A stretch of 64,000 nt of DNA from Oceanipulchritudo coccoides (GTDB lineage Bacteria; Verrucomicrobiota; Verrucomicrobiia; Opitutales; Oceanipulchritudinaceae). The notes under the pieces were generated by a model, which had not been told where the DNA came from, searched no databases, and saw nothing but the letters and a program-made list of their open reading frames with translations. The position numbers and the translations under genes are program-made. This document shows positions 50,681 through 59,315 of the stretch, one piece after another. Position 1 is the stretch's first letter. The number at the start of each line of letters is the position of its first letter. The DNA lies in the NCBI RefSeq assembly GCF_010500615.1, contig NZ_JAAGNX010000002.1:548990-612989 (forward strand), written 5' to 3'.

Positions 50681-51157
50681 TTATGGAAGGGTAAACCCAA
50701 TCAAAAACAGATCGAGTCCGGAATTGGGTGAGTAGACGCCACCATTGGAGGTATGCGAATAGCCGACCATCAGGTATTTATAATGGATGGATATTTCCGA
50801 AGTCCAATTGAAGCGCGCCCCGGAGTGGGGTGGCCCGACATTCGTGTAGCTGGGGCCGCTATGCAGGCTGATCATCCAATCCGGCATTTCATCGAGCGGT
50901 TGCCATTCAAAAGCGAGACCTGTGGCCAGAATGTAGTCATCACCCGTCTTTAGCCCAGCCATTCCCTTGAAGTAGGGATTAAACAAGTCGAATAGGCTAT
51001 ACTCCGTTGTGTACTCCAGCCCGACCCATATCTGATCGGGATTTCCGTCAATTTCTCGGAAGAGATCCTCGATACCCACGACCAACTGCATCCGTGCTTG
51101 AAGGCTGGATACCGCCAGGATGGCGAGTAACAGAGGAATGAATCTATGTTTCTTCAT
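50681..51157 (-). CDS. PagL-like lipid A 3-O-deacylase/acyloxyacyl hydrolase family protein
   Basis: A 158-residue protein with a signal peptide (FIPLLLAILAVSSLQA) and a small beta-barrel pattern. Near the C-terminus it has VGYSHTSNGGVYSPNSGLDL, matching the PagL motif H-x-SN-x-G ... PN-x-G that holds the catalytic His and Ser. The third acidic residue of PagL is not obvious; the Asp in GLDL is a candidate. It would trim an acyl chain from lipid A in the outer membrane. The ATG at 51157 gives the signal peptide; a longer in-frame start would not. Confidence 0.65.
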   Translation of the reverse strand: MKKHRFIPLLLAILAVSSLQARMQLVVGIEDLFREIDGNPDQIWVGLEYTTEYSLFDLFNPYFKGMAGLKTGDDYILATGLAFEWQPLDEMPDWMISLHSGPSYTNVGPPHSGARFNWTSEISIHYKYLMVGYSHTSNGGVYSPNSGLDLFLIGFTLP

Positions 51158-51194
51158 TTTTTGGAATTCGGCAGAATCAGGATAAACCGGAATA

Positions 51195-52964
51195 TTGTCC
51201 AATCGAAAACCCTTGGAACAAGGATATCTTGACGACCTGTGGGCTCGTCATGACACTCCCCGGACTTTTCCTATGTCAAAGCCAGTGGCCACATTCCTCT
51301 ACGCTTTCACACTCCTCTTTTTCGGGGCTTTTTTCATATGGCCGATTTGGCAGGTTCTTCAGGGAGGGTTCTATGACGCCAACGGTTTCACGCTGACCTA
51401 CGTCCTCGAGGTCTTCCGTAATCCAATCTATCTGGAGGGCCTTCGGAACGCCTTTGGGGTGGCGGTTTTTTCCACCCTCGGCTCATTGTTGATCGCTCTC
51501 CCGATGGCCTTTATCGCTGACCGGTATGAATTTCCATTAAAGAAGTTTTTCATGGGGGCGGCGCTCCTTCCGATCATGCTTCCTCCCTTTGTCGGGGCCA
51601 TCGGCGTAAAGCAGATTTTCGGTCAGTTTGGAGCCTTTAACGCACTATTGCAGAACGTCGGCCTTCTGGCAGACGGACAAGTCATTGACTGGATCGGCCG
51701 AGGCCAGTTCTGGGGCGTGGTCTTTGTCAGCGCCTTCAGCCTCTACCCGATTCTTTACCTGAACGCCGTGGCCTCCCTGGCAAGTATCGATCCCGCCATG
51801 GAGGAAGCCGCGGAGAATCTTGGCTGCCGTGGCTGGAAGCGTTTTTTCAAGATCACTCTTCCTCTAATGCGGCCAGGACTTTTTGCCGGTTGCACGATTG
51901 TCTTCATCTGGTCCTTCACAGAGCTCGGGGTTCCGCTCATTTTCGATTATTCCCGCCTTGCTTCGGTTCAGATCTTTTACGGCATCAAGGATATTGGAGG
52001 GAATCCTTTTCCCTACGCCCTGGTCAGCGTGATGCTGGGCTTTTCGGTTCTCTTTTACGCCTTTGGCAAAGGCTTCTTTGGAAGGAACACCTTCTCCATG
52101 ATGGCCAAGGCCAGTCATGCCGCCGAGGCAAAGCGTCCCGGGCTTGTTGGCAAACTCCTCTGCACGGGCTTCTTCACCCTCATCACAGCGATTGCCCTTC
52201 TACCGCACCTTGGGGTTATTCTGATTTCGATTGCCGGCGACTGGTACAACAGCGTCCTTCCTGAGACGTATACGCTGCGCAACTTTGAGTTGGCCCTCGG
52301 GCATAACCTGACGGTTCATTCCATCCAGAACAGCCTCTTCTACGCGGCGATGGCGACCCTTCTCAATGTCATCATTGGAATTGGGATTGCCTATGTGGTG
52401 GTGCGGACCCGACTCCCGGGTCGGCACATTCTGGATACATTGGCGATGCTCCCGCTGGCCGTTCCCGGCCTCGTCATGGCTTTTGGCTACCTTGCCATGA
52501 GCCAGGAAGGGAAGTTTTTCGACTTTATCAATGCCGTCGATAATCCGGTCTACCTGCTGATAATTGCCTACTCGGTCAGGAAGCTGCCCTTTGTCGTCCG
52601 GGCGGCGGTGGCTGGCCTCCAGACGACCAGCGAGACCTACGAGGAAGCCGCGCAGAACCTGGGCGCGCCACCCGTCAAGACGGCTTTCCGGATCACCATT
52701 CCGCTGATTTTGGCCAACCTTCTCGCTGGGGCCCTGTTGGCCTTTTCCCAATCCATGCTGGAGGTTTCCGATTCCCTGATACTTGCCCAGAAGTCCAATT
52801 TCTATCCGATTACCAAGGCGATCTACGAGCTTATGCAGTTTCTCGGTGACGGGCGCTACATCGCAAGTGCCCTCGGTGTCTGGGCCATGGCTTTCCTTGC
52901 GGTGACAATTCTCGCCGCCAGCGGCTTGCTTGGAAAGAAGCTCGGTGCTATCTTCAGGGTGTGA
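51195..52964 (+). CDS. ABC transporter permease, two fused membrane units (iron(III)/FbpB-type layout)
   Basis: A 589-residue inner-membrane protein of about twelve helices made of two copies of the binding-protein-dependent permease fold. Each copy keeps an EAA loop for the ATPase: EEAAENLGCRGWKRFFKITL (about residue 205) and EEAAQNLGAPPVKTAFRITI (about 485). The fused form is typical of iron(III) or thiamine-type importers. No ATPase or binding-protein gene is next to it. The TTG at 51195 is the longest start; the ATG at 51273 is possible and would leave more room for a promoter. Its last codons overlap the subtilase start (GTGA). Confidence 0.92.
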   Translation: MSNRKPLEQGYLDDLWARHDTPRTFPMSKPVATFLYAFTLLFFGAFFIWPIWQVLQGGFYDANGFTLTYVLEVFRNPIYLEGLRNAFGVAVFSTLGSLLIALPMAFIADRYEFPLKKFFMGAALLPIMLPPFVGAIGVKQIFGQFGAFNALLQNVGLLADGQVIDWIGRGQFWGVVFVSAFSLYPILYLNAVASLASIDPAMEEAAENLGCRGWKRFFKITLPLMRPGLFAGCTIVFIWSFTELGVPLIFDYSRLASVQIFYGIKDIGGNPFPYALVSVMLGFSVLFYAFGKGFFGRNTFSMMAKASHAAEAKRPGLVGKLLCTGFFTLITAIALLPHLGVILISIAGDWYNSVLPETYTLRNFELALGHNLTVHSIQNSLFYAAMATLLNVIIGIGIAYVVVRTRLPGRHILDTLAMLPLAVPGLVMAFGYLAMSQEGKFFDFINAVDNPVYLLIIAYSVRKLPFVVRAAVAGLQTTSETYEEAAQNLGAPPVKTAFRITIPLILANLLAGALLAFSQSMLEVSDSLILAQKSNFYPITKAIYELMQFLGDGRYIASALGVWAMAFLAVTILAASGLLGKKLGAIFRV

Positions 52965-54604
52965 TTAATTTTCGACGGATCGCTTTGATCGGATTGGTAT
53001 TGTTGCTGATCCTGGCCGGGTTCTTGGTATTGAAATCCCCACATCCTACAGCGGGGGATGGTGCGATTGCCACGAATTCACCTTCAAAGGCTTCTCGTCC
53101 TGATCTAAATGATGCCCTTTTCTTTTCACCGGAGGAAGCAACAGTTTTTCTTGAGGATGAGTCCTCCCGTCTTTCCCTCCCTGCACCTTCTGAGGATAGC
53201 CTGCCCGGCGAATATACGATCCGCTTTGCTGACCAGGAGGCAATGGAAGCCTTTCTTGAGCAGGCTGGTGCTTCGGGTCTGTCCGTATTGGGCACGATAC
53301 CTGAGCTGCTGATGGTCCGCGTTCGCGGCTCCGGTGCGGAATTGGCTTTGCTGGTCCCGGAGGGATCAGAACTCGAGAACAATTATCGCGTCCGCACCCC
53401 GACAATTCCGGATGAACAGCTTTGGCAGGCAGGCATTCTGGCGGCCTTCAACGGGAATGCCCTTTCCTATCTCGGGGCGCCGTCTGCGATCGGCCGGATT
53501 GACTGGGGCGAAGGGATTGTTGTCGCGGTTCTCGATACCGGCTGGAGTGGGCATCCGTCTGTGCCAGATGGGAGTGTCCGGCAATTGGATATGCTTGGTG
53601 GCAATGATGACGGGACATACTCGGCCCACGGGACAGCTGTCGCCGGACTGATTGCCAGCAATGACTTCTTCGCCCCGGGAATTGCCCCGGGGAGTGAAAT
53701 CCTAGCCATCCGGGTGCTCGACACGGATGGTCAGGGGGATGCTTTCACTTTGGCCCAGGGAATTATTGCGGCAGTAAACAACGGCGCGAGTGTCATTAAC
53801 ATGAGCCTTGGAGGATATTCCGACAGCGGCGTCCTGAGACAGGCGGTTAATTATGCCTCCGAGAACGGTGTCGTCATGGTCGCTGCAGCAGGTAATGACG
53901 GAATGAACCGGCTCACTTACCCGGCCGCATACGCCTCGGTGATTGGAGTCAATGCAGTCGACGCAAACGGCAACCGGACACCTTTTTCCAATTATGGCGA
54001 AGGATTGGACATTGCCGCTCCGGGCTATCATGTCCACGCGCTCTGGGATGAGGAAGGCTATGTCTTTTTTGATGGAACCTCGGCCTCCGCCCCGCTCGTT
54101 TCCGGAATGGCCGCCCGCCTGCTCCAGACCGGGGCGGCCACGACCCCCGCAGCGGTCCAGTCCCTGATTCGGAATTATGCCAATGACACCGGCCTTCCCG
54201 GGGAGGATTTGCAATACGGGGCCGGAATCCTCAGCGCAGCCCGGCTCGAGACCTCCGGACAGCGGGGCATCAATGATCTCGCCCTCGCCGACTTGTACCC
54301 GGCTGTCGAGGAGAGCGACGGCGCCACGATACCCCTTTATGTGACCTTCCAGAACCGTGGGAGCGAATTCACGCCCGGCACGTCAGTCGACATTTCCGTG
54401 AACGGGAATCCTTTCTTTTACCGCCTGCCGGGCATGGCCCCGGGCCGGGTAGAGAGCGTGACCGTGCCTATCCCACTCACCCGGCTGAATGCGGGGGAAC
54501 GCTTTGAGGTCACGGCAATTGCCCGCATGGTGGATGGGTTTGCCGACGACCAGCCGGAAAACAACGGCGGCCGGATTGTCTTGCAGCGGCCGCCCGGCGA
54601 GTGA
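52961..54604 (+). CDS. Subtilase (S8 family serine peptidase), membrane-anchored or secreted
   Basis: 547 residues: an N-terminal hydrophobic segment (IALIGLVLLLILAGFLVL), a propeptide-like region (about 80-150), and a catalytic domain with Asp in VAVLDTGWSGHP, His in YSAHGTAVAGLIAS, the oxyanion Asn in VAAAGNDGMNRLTYPA and Ser in FDGTSASAPLVSGMAA. A CARDB-like beta domain (IPLYVTFQNRGSEFTPGTSV) follows to the C-terminus. Its GTG start overlaps the ABC permease by 4 bp, so the two are co-translated; the functional tie is unknown. All catalytic residues are present. Confidence 0.92.
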   Translation: MINFRRIALIGLVLLLILAGFLVLKSPHPTAGDGAIATNSPSKASRPDLNDALFFSPEEATVFLEDESSRLSLPAPSEDSLPGEYTIRFADQEAMEAFLEQAGASGLSVLGTIPELLMVRVRGSGAELALLVPEGSELENNYRVRTPTIPDEQLWQAGILAAFNGNALSYLGAPSAIGRIDWGEGIVVAVLDTGWSGHPSVPDGSVRQLDMLGGNDDGTYSAHGTAVAGLIASNDFFAPGIAPGSEILAIRVLDTDGQGDAFTLAQGIIAAVNNGASVINMSLGGYSDSGVLRQAVNYASENGVVMVAAAGNDGMNRLTYPAAYASVIGVNAVDANGNRTPFSNYGEGLDIAAPGYHVHALWDEEGYVFFDGTSASAPLVSGMAARLLQTGAATTPAAVQSLIRNYANDTGLPGEDLQYGAGILSAARLETSGQRGINDLALADLYPAVEESDGATIPLYVTFQNRGSEFTPGTSVDISVNGNPFFYRLPGMAPGRVESVTVPIPLTRLNAGERFEVTAIARMVDGFADDQPENNGGRIVLQRPPGE

Positions 54605-54625
54605 GGAAAAAGACTTGCCATGAAG

Positions 54626-54657
54626 AAAAGCCTTTGCGAGTTTCGCCGGCTCTTTTG
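54626..54657 (+). terminator. Weak terminator-like hairpin after the subtilase gene
   Basis: AAAAGCC and GGCTCTTTT flank an inner GCGA/TCGC stem, followed by a short T run, 21 bp after the stop codon. The stem is interrupted, so the call is tentative. Confidence 0.3.
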
Positions 54658-54758
54658 TCCGTTTTCCACTTCTGGGAGCGGATGTAATAGACAATAACCA
54701 TCAACTGTCCCTTGGGAATCTCCAACCCACCGGACTTATATAGGAGTTCAACAAACAT

Positions 54759-56423
54759 ATGTCATCCGTAATGGAAGAACTACTGGCGCAAAGCCAGTTC
54801 GAGAACCTTGTCGAAGGTTCAATCATCAATGGGATTATTACCGAAATTCGTGATAACGAAGTCATTCTGGACATTGGTGCCAAAGCCGAGGGGGTTGTCC
54901 CCGCTTACGAATTCATTGATCTGACTGAATTGCAGGTCGGTGAGGAAATCGAAGTATTCCTCGAGCGTCTGGAAGACCGGGATGGAAATCCTGTCGTTTC
55001 CTATGACAAGGCACAACAGAAGAAAAACTGGGAAAATATCCTCACGCAGTGTGAAGAAGGATCGATTCTCAGTGGCCGGGTAAAGACCAAGGTCAAGGGC
55101 GGTCTCGTCGTGAATGTGGGTGTGGATGCGTTCCTGCCAGCTTCACAGATCGATATCCAGCCTCCCAAGAATCTCGACCAGTATGTCGGCCAGACTTACG
55201 ATTTTAAGGTCCTGAAGATCAACACCGACCGGAAAAACATTGTTATTTCCCGTCGCGAACTGATTGAAGAACAACGCCTCGAGAAGCGCCGTTCGCTACT
55301 CGACAATATCAAGCCGGGCGACGTCTGCCGCGGTACGGTCAAGAATATCACCGATTACGGTGCCTTTGTTGACCTCGACGGCCTCGACGGCCTGCTCCAC
55401 ATCACAGACATGAGCTGGGGTCGCATCAGCCATCCGAGCGAAATGCTCAAGATGGGTGAAGAGATCGAAGTCATGATCATTGAAGTCGATCGCGACCGCG
55501 AGCGTGTTTCCCTCGGTCTCAAGCAGACCACGGACAATCCGTGGGAAGGCATCGAGAACCGCTATCCGGTCAATGCCCGCGTACGCGGCAAGGTCGTCAA
55601 CCTCGTTCCTTACGGCGCATTCGTCGAACTCGAGGAAGGTGTCGAAGGTCTTGTCCACGTCACTGAGCTGTCCTGGGTCAAGCGCATCAACAAGCCGAAC
55701 GAAGTCCTCAAGGTGGGTGACGAAATCGAAGCGGTGGTCCTCGGTATCCAGAAGGATGACCAGAAGATCAGCCTCTCCGTCCGTCAGCTCGATCCGAATC
55801 CGTGGGATATGGTCCGCCACAACTACCCGGTTGGGGCACGTGTCCGCGGCAAGGTCCGCAACCTTACCAGCTACGGCGCCTTCATCGAACTCGAAGAAGG
55901 TATCGACGGCATGGTCCACGTCTCGGACATGTCCTGGACGCGCAAGATCAACCATCCTTCAGAGCAGGTGAAGAAGGGCGACGAGATCGACGCGATCGTT
56001 CTCGACGTCGATCCGAGCCAGCAGCGCATCAGCCTCGGCATGAAGCAGCTCGCTAACGATCCATGGGACGAAATCGACACGCACTTCAAGATCGGCGACC
56101 TCGTCGAGGGCAAGGTCAGCAAGGTCACCAGCTACGGTGCCTTTGTTGAGCTCAAGGAAGGCATCGACGGCCTCGTCCACATCAGCCAGATCAGCGAAGA
56201 GCGCATTGAGAAGGTCAAGGACGTCCTCAATGTCGACGACGAGATCAAGGCCCGTGTGATCAAGATTGACCGTGATGAGCGCCGTATCGGCCTCAGTGTC
56301 AAGGCAGCCGAATACGACGACAGCCAGCTGGCTGCCGAAACGGCCGCTTTCGACAACATCGGCAACAACGAGCTCACCAGCCTCGGCGATATTCTCGACG
56401 AAGCGACTCGCGACGAGAGCTAA
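54759..56423 (+). CDS. rpsA: 30S ribosomal protein S1
   Basis: Binds mRNA to the small ribosomal subunit, which matters here because few genes show good Shine-Dalgarno sequences. The 554 residues contain six S1 (OB-fold) repeats, e.g. GSIINGIITEIRDNEVILDI, GTVKNITDYGAFVDLDGLDG, GKVVNLVPYGAFVELEEGVE and GKVSKVTSYGAFVELKEGID. Repeats 3-6 are so alike that the DNA itself repeats. Strong codon bias (CTC, GTC, AAG, CGC) from the third repeat on fits very high expression. AGGAG lies 11 bases before the ATG. Confidence 0.97.
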   Translation: MSSVMEELLAQSQFENLVEGSIINGIITEIRDNEVILDIGAKAEGVVPAYEFIDLTELQVGEEIEVFLERLEDRDGNPVVSYDKAQQKKNWENILTQCEEGSILSGRVKTKVKGGLVVNVGVDAFLPASQIDIQPPKNLDQYVGQTYDFKVLKINTDRKNIVISRRELIEEQRLEKRRSLLDNIKPGDVCRGTVKNITDYGAFVDLDGLDGLLHITDMSWGRISHPSEMLKMGEEIEVMIIEVDRDRERVSLGLKQTTDNPWEGIENRYPVNARVRGKVVNLVPYGAFVELEEGVEGLVHVTELSWVKRINKPNEVLKVGDEIEAVVLGIQKDDQKISLSVRQLDPNPWDMVRHNYPVGARVRGKVRNLTSYGAFIELEEGIDGMVHVSDMSWTRKINHPSEQVKKGDEIDAIVLDVDPSQQRISLGMKQLANDPWDEIDTHFKIGDLVEGKVSKVTSYGAFVELKEGIDGLVHISQISEERIEKVKDVLNVDDEIKARVIKIDRDERRIGLSVKAAEYDDSQLAAETAAFDNIGNNELTSLGDILDEATRDES

Positions 56424-56448
56424 GCGTAGCTCAGTCTCTATTCATTTC

Positions 56449-56486
56449 AGCCCCGGCTTGCTTTGGCAGGCCGGGGCTTTTCTTTT
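56449..56486 (+). terminator. Rho-independent terminator after rpsA
   Basis: Perfect 9-bp stem AGCCCCGGC / GCCGGGGCT with a 12-base loop, then TTTCTTTT, 25 bp after the rpsA stop. Nearly the same as the terminator after the OmcB-like gene. Confidence 0.9.
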
Positions 56487-56519
56487 GCCAGGTTATGCCA
56501 AATTGGTAGGTCCTTCATT

Positions 56520-56960
56520 ATGGAATTTGTTGAATTTGCCTACGGATCACCCCGGTATGAAAAAATGCTCGTCCTGCGGGATGAGATGTTACGCAAGCCC
56601 CTCGGATTGGAGGTCTACGCTGAGGCAAGCGAGGCGGAGGTCGACTACCGGCATTTTGGAATTGAGAATGGGGACCGGATGGTTGCCTGCCTGATGTGCG
56701 TGCCGCTGGAAAATGACCGGGTAAAAATCCGGCAAATGGCAGTCCTGACCCAGTATCAAGGCAGGGGCCTTGGACGCCGCCTGATGGAGGAGGTGGAGGC
56801 CTTGCTCAAATCGGATGGGGTGGGGCGATTCATGCTACATGCGAGGCACACCGCAGTCGGGTTTTACGAAACCCTGGGTTATCATGTTGTTGGAGAAGTC
56901 TTTGAAGAGGTGGGTATTCCACATCGGCAAATGGAGAAGACCCTGCCCGGTCATGACTAG
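56520..56960 (+). CDS. GNAT-family N-acetyltransferase
   Basis: A 146-residue acyl-CoA transferase. The acetyl-CoA loop is QMAVLTQYQGRGLGRRLMEE, followed by HARHTAVGFYETLGYHVVGE, the usual fourth motif. The N-terminal LRDEMLRKPLGLEV resembles the ElaA/YitI-like group. The substrate is not known. I chose the ATG at 56520, after the rpsA terminator; a longer frame from 56463 would begin inside that terminator hairpin. Confidence 0.88.
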   Translation: MEFVEFAYGSPRYEKMLVLRDEMLRKPLGLEVYAEASEAEVDYRHFGIENGDRMVACLMCVPLENDRVKIRQMAVLTQYQGRGLGRRLMEEVEALLKSDGVGRFMLHARHTAVGFYETLGYHVVGEVFEEVGIPHRQMEKTLPGHD

Positions 56961-57044
56961 TCCTGCTTCGATCTTGCCTCGATGGGCGCATCTAGCTAAG
57001 CAAGAGGTGTTTAAGAATTCCAACCTCCCTATTGATAATGCCAT

Positions 57045-57488
57045 ATGAAGTATTTCCTGGAAATTGAAATAGCCCAGCCCGTTGATGTTGTCGGTGCTTT
57101 GATCGGCAATCCGGATCACCTCAAATCCTGGCAACCGGATCTGTTGGAGATCCAGCATCTGGATGGGGAACCCGGTGCAAAGGGGTCTACCGCCCTTTTG
57201 AAATACCAGATGGGGAAGTCCACCCTCGAGATGAAGGAAACCATTCTTGAAAACGACCTTCCAAACCGTTTTGTCTGCACCTACGAGGCCGGTAAAGTCT
57301 GGAACAAGGTGGAAAATGATTTTGAAGCGACACCGGCCGGCGGAACTAAGTGGCTGTTCACCAGTGAATTCAAGTGTGGGGGCTTCATGAGGCTAATGGT
57401 GTTTTTTATGCCAGGCATGTTCAAGAAGCAGTCCTTGAAATCGATGCATCAATTCAAGGATTTTGCGGAAGGAAGAGAAACCGCCTAA
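57045..57488 (+). CDS. SRPBCC (START-like) family protein
   Basis: A 147-residue helix-grip protein. KYFLEIEIAQPVDVVGALIG at the N-terminus and the closing MPGMFKKQSLKSMHQFKDFA are the usual ends of polyketide-cyclase/SRPBCC proteins, which bind hydrophobic ligands. No catalytic residues or ligand can be named. The last 35 bp overlap the convergent DoxX-like gene. Confidence 0.82.
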   Translation: MKYFLEIEIAQPVDVVGALIGNPDHLKSWQPDLLEIQHLDGEPGAKGSTALLKYQMGKSTLEMKETILENDLPNRFVCTYEAGKVWNKVENDFEATPAGGTKWLFTSEFKCGGFMRLMVFFMPGMFKKQSLKSMHQFKDFAEGRETA

Positions 57489-57873
57489 ACGGCAGTTGAT
57501 TTCGGTGCAGGAAGAGGACAATCAAGCAGCAGACAAGGACGAGGATTGCCAGGAGACCAAGGGAAAACATTGGGCCTGAAAAGCCCAGCTTGGTGATGTG
57601 CCCCAAAACTGCCCCGCTCATGATTCCAGCGCCCAGAAGGGCTCCATGGGCTGTGCTTCTCGGGATGATCAGGAGAATCGCCGTGATTAATTCAAACACG
57701 CCAATGAAGATCCGGCCATGTGGCTCCATGCCCAGGATTGTGAAAATTTCTACCGATTCCGGCGCCGCCGTGAACTTGAAGTACAGGGTCTGGAGAAGGA
57801 TGGCCGCGGCGAGGAGCCGCAATGCCCAGGATATTCGGTTTTTTGCCATAGGGTTTGTTTCTTTGTCGTGCAT
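57454..57873 (-). CDS. DoxX-like small membrane protein
   Basis: A protein of up to 139 residues with four hydrophobic helices: LRLLAAAILLQTLYFKF, IFIGVFELITAILLIIP, HGALLGAGIMSGAVLGHI and SLGLLAILVLVCCLIVLFLH. The YFKF and FELITA segments fit the DoxX-like group, whose roles are mostly unknown. An ATG at 57849 (MAKNRISW) is an alternative start. It overlaps the SRPBCC gene tail to tail. The 222 bp upstream, before nuoB, hold no gene I can support. Confidence 0.75.
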   Translation of the reverse strand: MHDKETNPMAKNRISWALRLLAAAILLQTLYFKFTAAPESVEIFTILGMEPHGRIFIGVFELITAILLIIPRSTAHGALLGAGIMSGAVLGHITKLGFSGPMFSLGLLAILVLVCCLIVLFLHRNQLPFRRFLFLPQNP

Positions 57874-58095
57874 AAGAGTGGCTTCATAATACTATTATCT
57901 TAACTTATGCCTGGGATCAATCCCGGAATCCCGGATACAGCCTTTAAATTGCGGAAATCACCTGAAATTTATCTGGTCCATCCGGGCAGAAGGGTCATCC
58001 ACGGTGGAAATTAACCGCCAGTCTGATAGATGCTTGCCATTAGCCATCCTCATCTGCACTTTTCTGATTTTTAGAGCAACTAAAGACCACTTTTT

Positions 58096-58638
58096 ATGAG
58101 CACCTCCACCGACTACGGCTACAACAGCAAAATCGAGGGTGAAGTGATTGTTTCGCAAGCCGATGCGGTCATTAACTGGATTCGCCGGCACTCTGTCTGG
58201 CCCATGCCAATGGGACTGGCCTGTTGTGCGATTGAATTGATGTCCAGCGGCAGCTCGCGGTTCGACATATCCCGCTTTGGGATGGAAGTGATGCGGTTTT
58301 CTCCGCGACAGAGCGACTGCATGATTGTTGCGGGAACGGTGACCTACAAGATGGCCCAAGTGGTCCGGCGGATTTACGACCAGATGGCAGAGCCCAAATG
58401 GGTTGTTGCCATGGGAGCCTGTGCTTCTTCCGGCGGCATGTATCGTTCTTACGCAGTCCTCCAGGGAGTCGACCGTATTGTTCCTGTAGATGTCTACATC
58501 TCCGGTTGCCCGCCCCGGCCTGAAGCGCTTCTCGATGGCATGATGAGGTTGCAGGAAAAAATCAAGAATGAGTCCTCCACGCGGGACTTGTTACGGAATC
58601 GCAAGGTTCGCGATCTGGCTTTCCAAAAGGAGATATAG
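58096..58638 (+). CDS. nuoB: NADH-quinone oxidoreductase subunit B
   Basis: Holds cluster N2, the last Fe-S centre before quinone in complex I. The 180 residues keep the four ligands: the adjacent Cys43-Cys44 in [14 protein letters not shown], one in [11 protein letters not shown] and one in [15 protein letters not shown]. It is the first gene of the nuoBCDEFG run; nuoA, which usually precedes it, is not in the 222-bp gap upstream or elsewhere in the window. Confidence 0.97.
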   Translation: MSTSTDYGYNSKIEGEVIVSQADAVINWIRRHSVWPMPMGLACCAIELMSSGSSRFDISRFGMEVMRFSPRQSDCMIVAGTVTYKMAQVVRRIYDQMAEPKWVVAMGACASSGGMYRSYAVLQGVDRIVPVDVYISGCPPRPEALLDGMMRLQEKIKNESSTRDLLRNRKVRDLAFQKEI

Positions 58639-58642
58639 AGAC

Positions 58643-59302
58643 ATGGACGAGCGTATTGACGCGATCAAGGAGTCCCATCCGTTTTTAAGTGAGCGGGAAA
58701 GCGCGGATTGGCCGGCTTTCAATTGCCCGCAGGAAAATGTTCACGAACTGCTGAGCGACCTGAAGGAAAACCACGGGTACGATTTCCTCTCCGATCTGAC
58801 GGCAATTGATCACTTCGACTCCGACCCCCGGTACGAGGTTGTTTATCATTTGTATAGCACGGATCAGCATGTCTACCTGCGGATCGCCACGCCCTGTTCG
58901 GGAGTGACGGATCCTGCCTGCACCAGTATTGTGTCCATCTGGCCTTCGGCGGATTGGCATGAGCGTGAGACTTACGACATGTTCGGAATTTCTTTTGAAG
59001 GGCATCCGGATCTCCGCCGCATCCTGATGTGGGACAGCTACCCGTATCATCCGTTGCGCAAGGAATTTCCTCTCGCCGGGATTGATGTGGAACTTCCTTC
59101 AGCGGACTTGTCTGAAGTGACTGGAACATCCGCCAAGCCGGCCCCGATGATGGGCGGTCCCTTCCATGCCTCCCAAAAGGGGCATATGTCGACCCGTGAG
59201 CCCCGAGCCGATGATGAGTCATGGACGGAGGTCAACGAACGCGAAGGCGAAACCGGTGACGAAAGCACCCGCACGCCCCGCGAACTGAGAGAGAACGACT
59301 AA
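58643..59302 (+). CDS. nuoC: NADH-quinone oxidoreductase subunit C
   Basis: A peripheral-arm subunit of complex I. The 219 residues show FLSDLTAIDHFDSDPRYEVV, WPSADWHERETYDMFGISFE and the signature HPDLRRILMWDSYPYHPLRK. A charged tail of about 45 residues rich in Glu and Arg follows the conserved core. AGGAG precedes the ATG at 58643, 4 bp after nuoB; a start further upstream would lie within nuoB. Confidence 0.96.
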   Translation: MDERIDAIKESHPFLSERESADWPAFNCPQENVHELLSDLKENHGYDFLSDLTAIDHFDSDPRYEVVYHLYSTDQHVYLRIATPCSGVTDPACTSIVSIWPSADWHERETYDMFGISFEGHPDLRRILMWDSYPYHPLRKEFPLAGIDVELPSADLSEVTGTSAKPAPMMGGPFHASQKGHMSTREPRADDESWTEVNEREGETGDESTRTPRELREND

Positions 59303-59315
59303 CCAGCATTTAGAA

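Noticed and set aside
55296-55955. 219-codon minus-strand frame with repeated DVDH-type segments opposite rpsA
   Set aside because: The repeats are the complement of the S1 repeats.
57874-58095. Possible nuoA or small RNA in the gap before nuoB
   Set aside because: No frame of nuoA length or hydrophobicity and no tRNA-like or terminator-like fold was seen.
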